Shown one piece after another: positions 4,752-5,158 of a stretch of 5,158 bases of DNA. The stretch comes from Bacillota bacterium (GTDB lineage Bacteria > Armatimonadota > Hebobacteria > Hebobacterales > Hebobacteraceae). Location of the stretch: positions 1 through 5,158 of the forward strand of contig DAOVEW010000127.1 in assembly GCA_030668755.1 (NCBI GenBank), read 5' to 3'. The notes beneath the pieces are model-generated. The model was not told the origin of the DNA, made no database searches, and saw only the letters and a program-made list of their open reading frames with translations. Position 1 is the stretch's first letter. The number at the start of each line of letters is the position of its first letter. The translations under genes were made by a program, and so were the position numbers.

Positions 4752-5158
4752 TCGAGGGGGGTGTCGCCGAGGCCGAGGTAGGCGAGGGATCCTACCCCGT
4801 ACAGCAGCGCGAGGGCTGCTGCGACGATCCCGGAGTCGTTGAGGAGACATGCCGCGCCGGCGCCGGCGACGCACGCTACGACCATGGGCACAAGCCAGTC
4901 GCGCGTGCGGGCTGCGGCGAGCAGGCGCGGGGGCTGTGCGACGATGGCCACCAGGAGGACAGCTATTGCCGCGAGGGCGAGGTCGCTCCAGAGGGAGACG
5001 CGCACGAGCAGCCAGTTCATGGAGACCTTGCGGGCGACGAGCTGGGCTGCGGGCTGCCATCCGTCGTGGCGGACGGCGGCGACGAGGCGCCCAATGTGGG
5101 AGGCCTCGGGCCCCCGTCCGACGAGGTCGAGGGTGACGGCCGCGCCCAGCAGGCCGAG
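4745..5158 (-). CDS. Polytopic membrane protein, C-terminal part (5' end outside window)
   Basis: The frame is open to the right edge, so the gene begins beyond the window, and 137 residues are visible. An internal ATG at 5020 would give only 91 residues and is unlikely to be the true start, because coding sense continues above it. The visible part has a possible hydrophobic start (LGLLGAAVTLDLV), then an amphipathic stretch SHIGRLVAAVRHDGW (20-34) and KVSMNWLLVRVSLW (44-57). Three membrane helices follow at about 58-75, 88-106 and 111-130, the middle two joined by LLNDSGI (105-111). The combination SHxGR...NW-x-L-x-R-x-S-x-W...NDSG reminds me of the C-terminal membrane region of large predicted proteins that carry an alkaline-phosphatase-like domain. 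That resemblance is from memory and the domain itself is not visible. It ends about 140 bp before amrS and is probably a separate transcription unit. Confidence 0.75.
   Translation of the reverse strand, partial: LGLLGAAVTLDLVGRGPEASHIGRLVAAVRHDGWQPAAQLVARKVSMNWLLVRVSLWSDLALAAIAVLLVAIVAQPPRLLAAARTRDWLVPMVVACVAGAGAACLLNDSGIVAAALALLYGVGSLAYLGLGDTPLEG

Noticed and set aside
3592..4842. 416-codon open frame on the + strand opposite amrS
   Set aside because: It is antisense to an unmistakable amrS, crosses the promoter and hairpin region, and has no recognisable domain.
4278..5060. 260-codon - strand frame across the amrS 5' end and the gap
   Set aside because: It is Arg/Pro/Ser-rich, overlaps two better-supported genes in other frames and runs through the promoter.
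1..5158. CRISPR arrays, tRNA or rRNA genes, insertion sequences, phage or defence genes
   Set aside because: None seen. There is no spaced repeat array, no cloverleaf or rRNA-like stretch, no transposase or integrase motifs and no terminal inverted repeats.

Overview
This window comes from a high-GC bacterial chromosome, roughly two-thirds GC by eye, with strongly G/C-biased third codon positions. The gene content (mreB, mreC, maf, a radical SAM protein of the AmmeMemoRadiSam type, a small phasin-like helical protein and the N-terminus of a UbiB/AarF kinase) suggests a rod-shaped bacterium. Similar protein styles are familiar from Armatimonadota, Chloroflexota and deep-branching Firmicutes, often thermophilic or uncultured. 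The phylum is an inference; no rRNA or other phylogenetic marker is present.

Layout from left to right. Positions 1-498 (+ strand) hold the 3' part of a gene for a single-pass membrane protein with an extracytoplasmic domain. After a 30-bp convergent gap, all other genes lie on the - strand. In the order they are transcribed (right to left) they are: the C-terminal part of a polytopic membrane protein (5158-4745); a non-coding gap of about 140 bp containing a long hairpin, a hexamer repeat and a good sigma-70-type promoter with a palindrome in its spacer; amrS (4605-3598); a phasin-like coiled-coil protein (3564-3229); a 67-codon ORF that looks like only the first part of UbiB/AarF (3205-3002); maf (2999-2403); mreB (2403-1369); and mreC (1356-529).

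Spacings from amrS to mreC are short (33, 23, 2, -1 and 12 bp), so a single transcript starting near position 4617 could cover all six ORFs. MreB and MreC form the cytoskeletal scaffold for lateral wall synthesis. Maf is a nucleotide pyrophosphatase that often travels with mreBCD. mreD, the elongation penicillin-binding protein and rodA do not follow mreC, because a convergent gene begins there.

The most unusual observation is the UbiB-like ORF. It matches the family N-terminus up to the point where the conserved KxGQ kinase motif should begin, then stops, with maf starting 2 nt later. The rest of the kinase is absent from the window. Other points of interest are the palindrome inside the amrS promoter, a 13-bp stem whose two non-Watson-Crick positions pair only in the - strand transcript, and a 13-bp near-perfect direct repeat flanking the amrS-phasin junction. 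I see no defence system, mobile element, CRISPR array or RNA gene.
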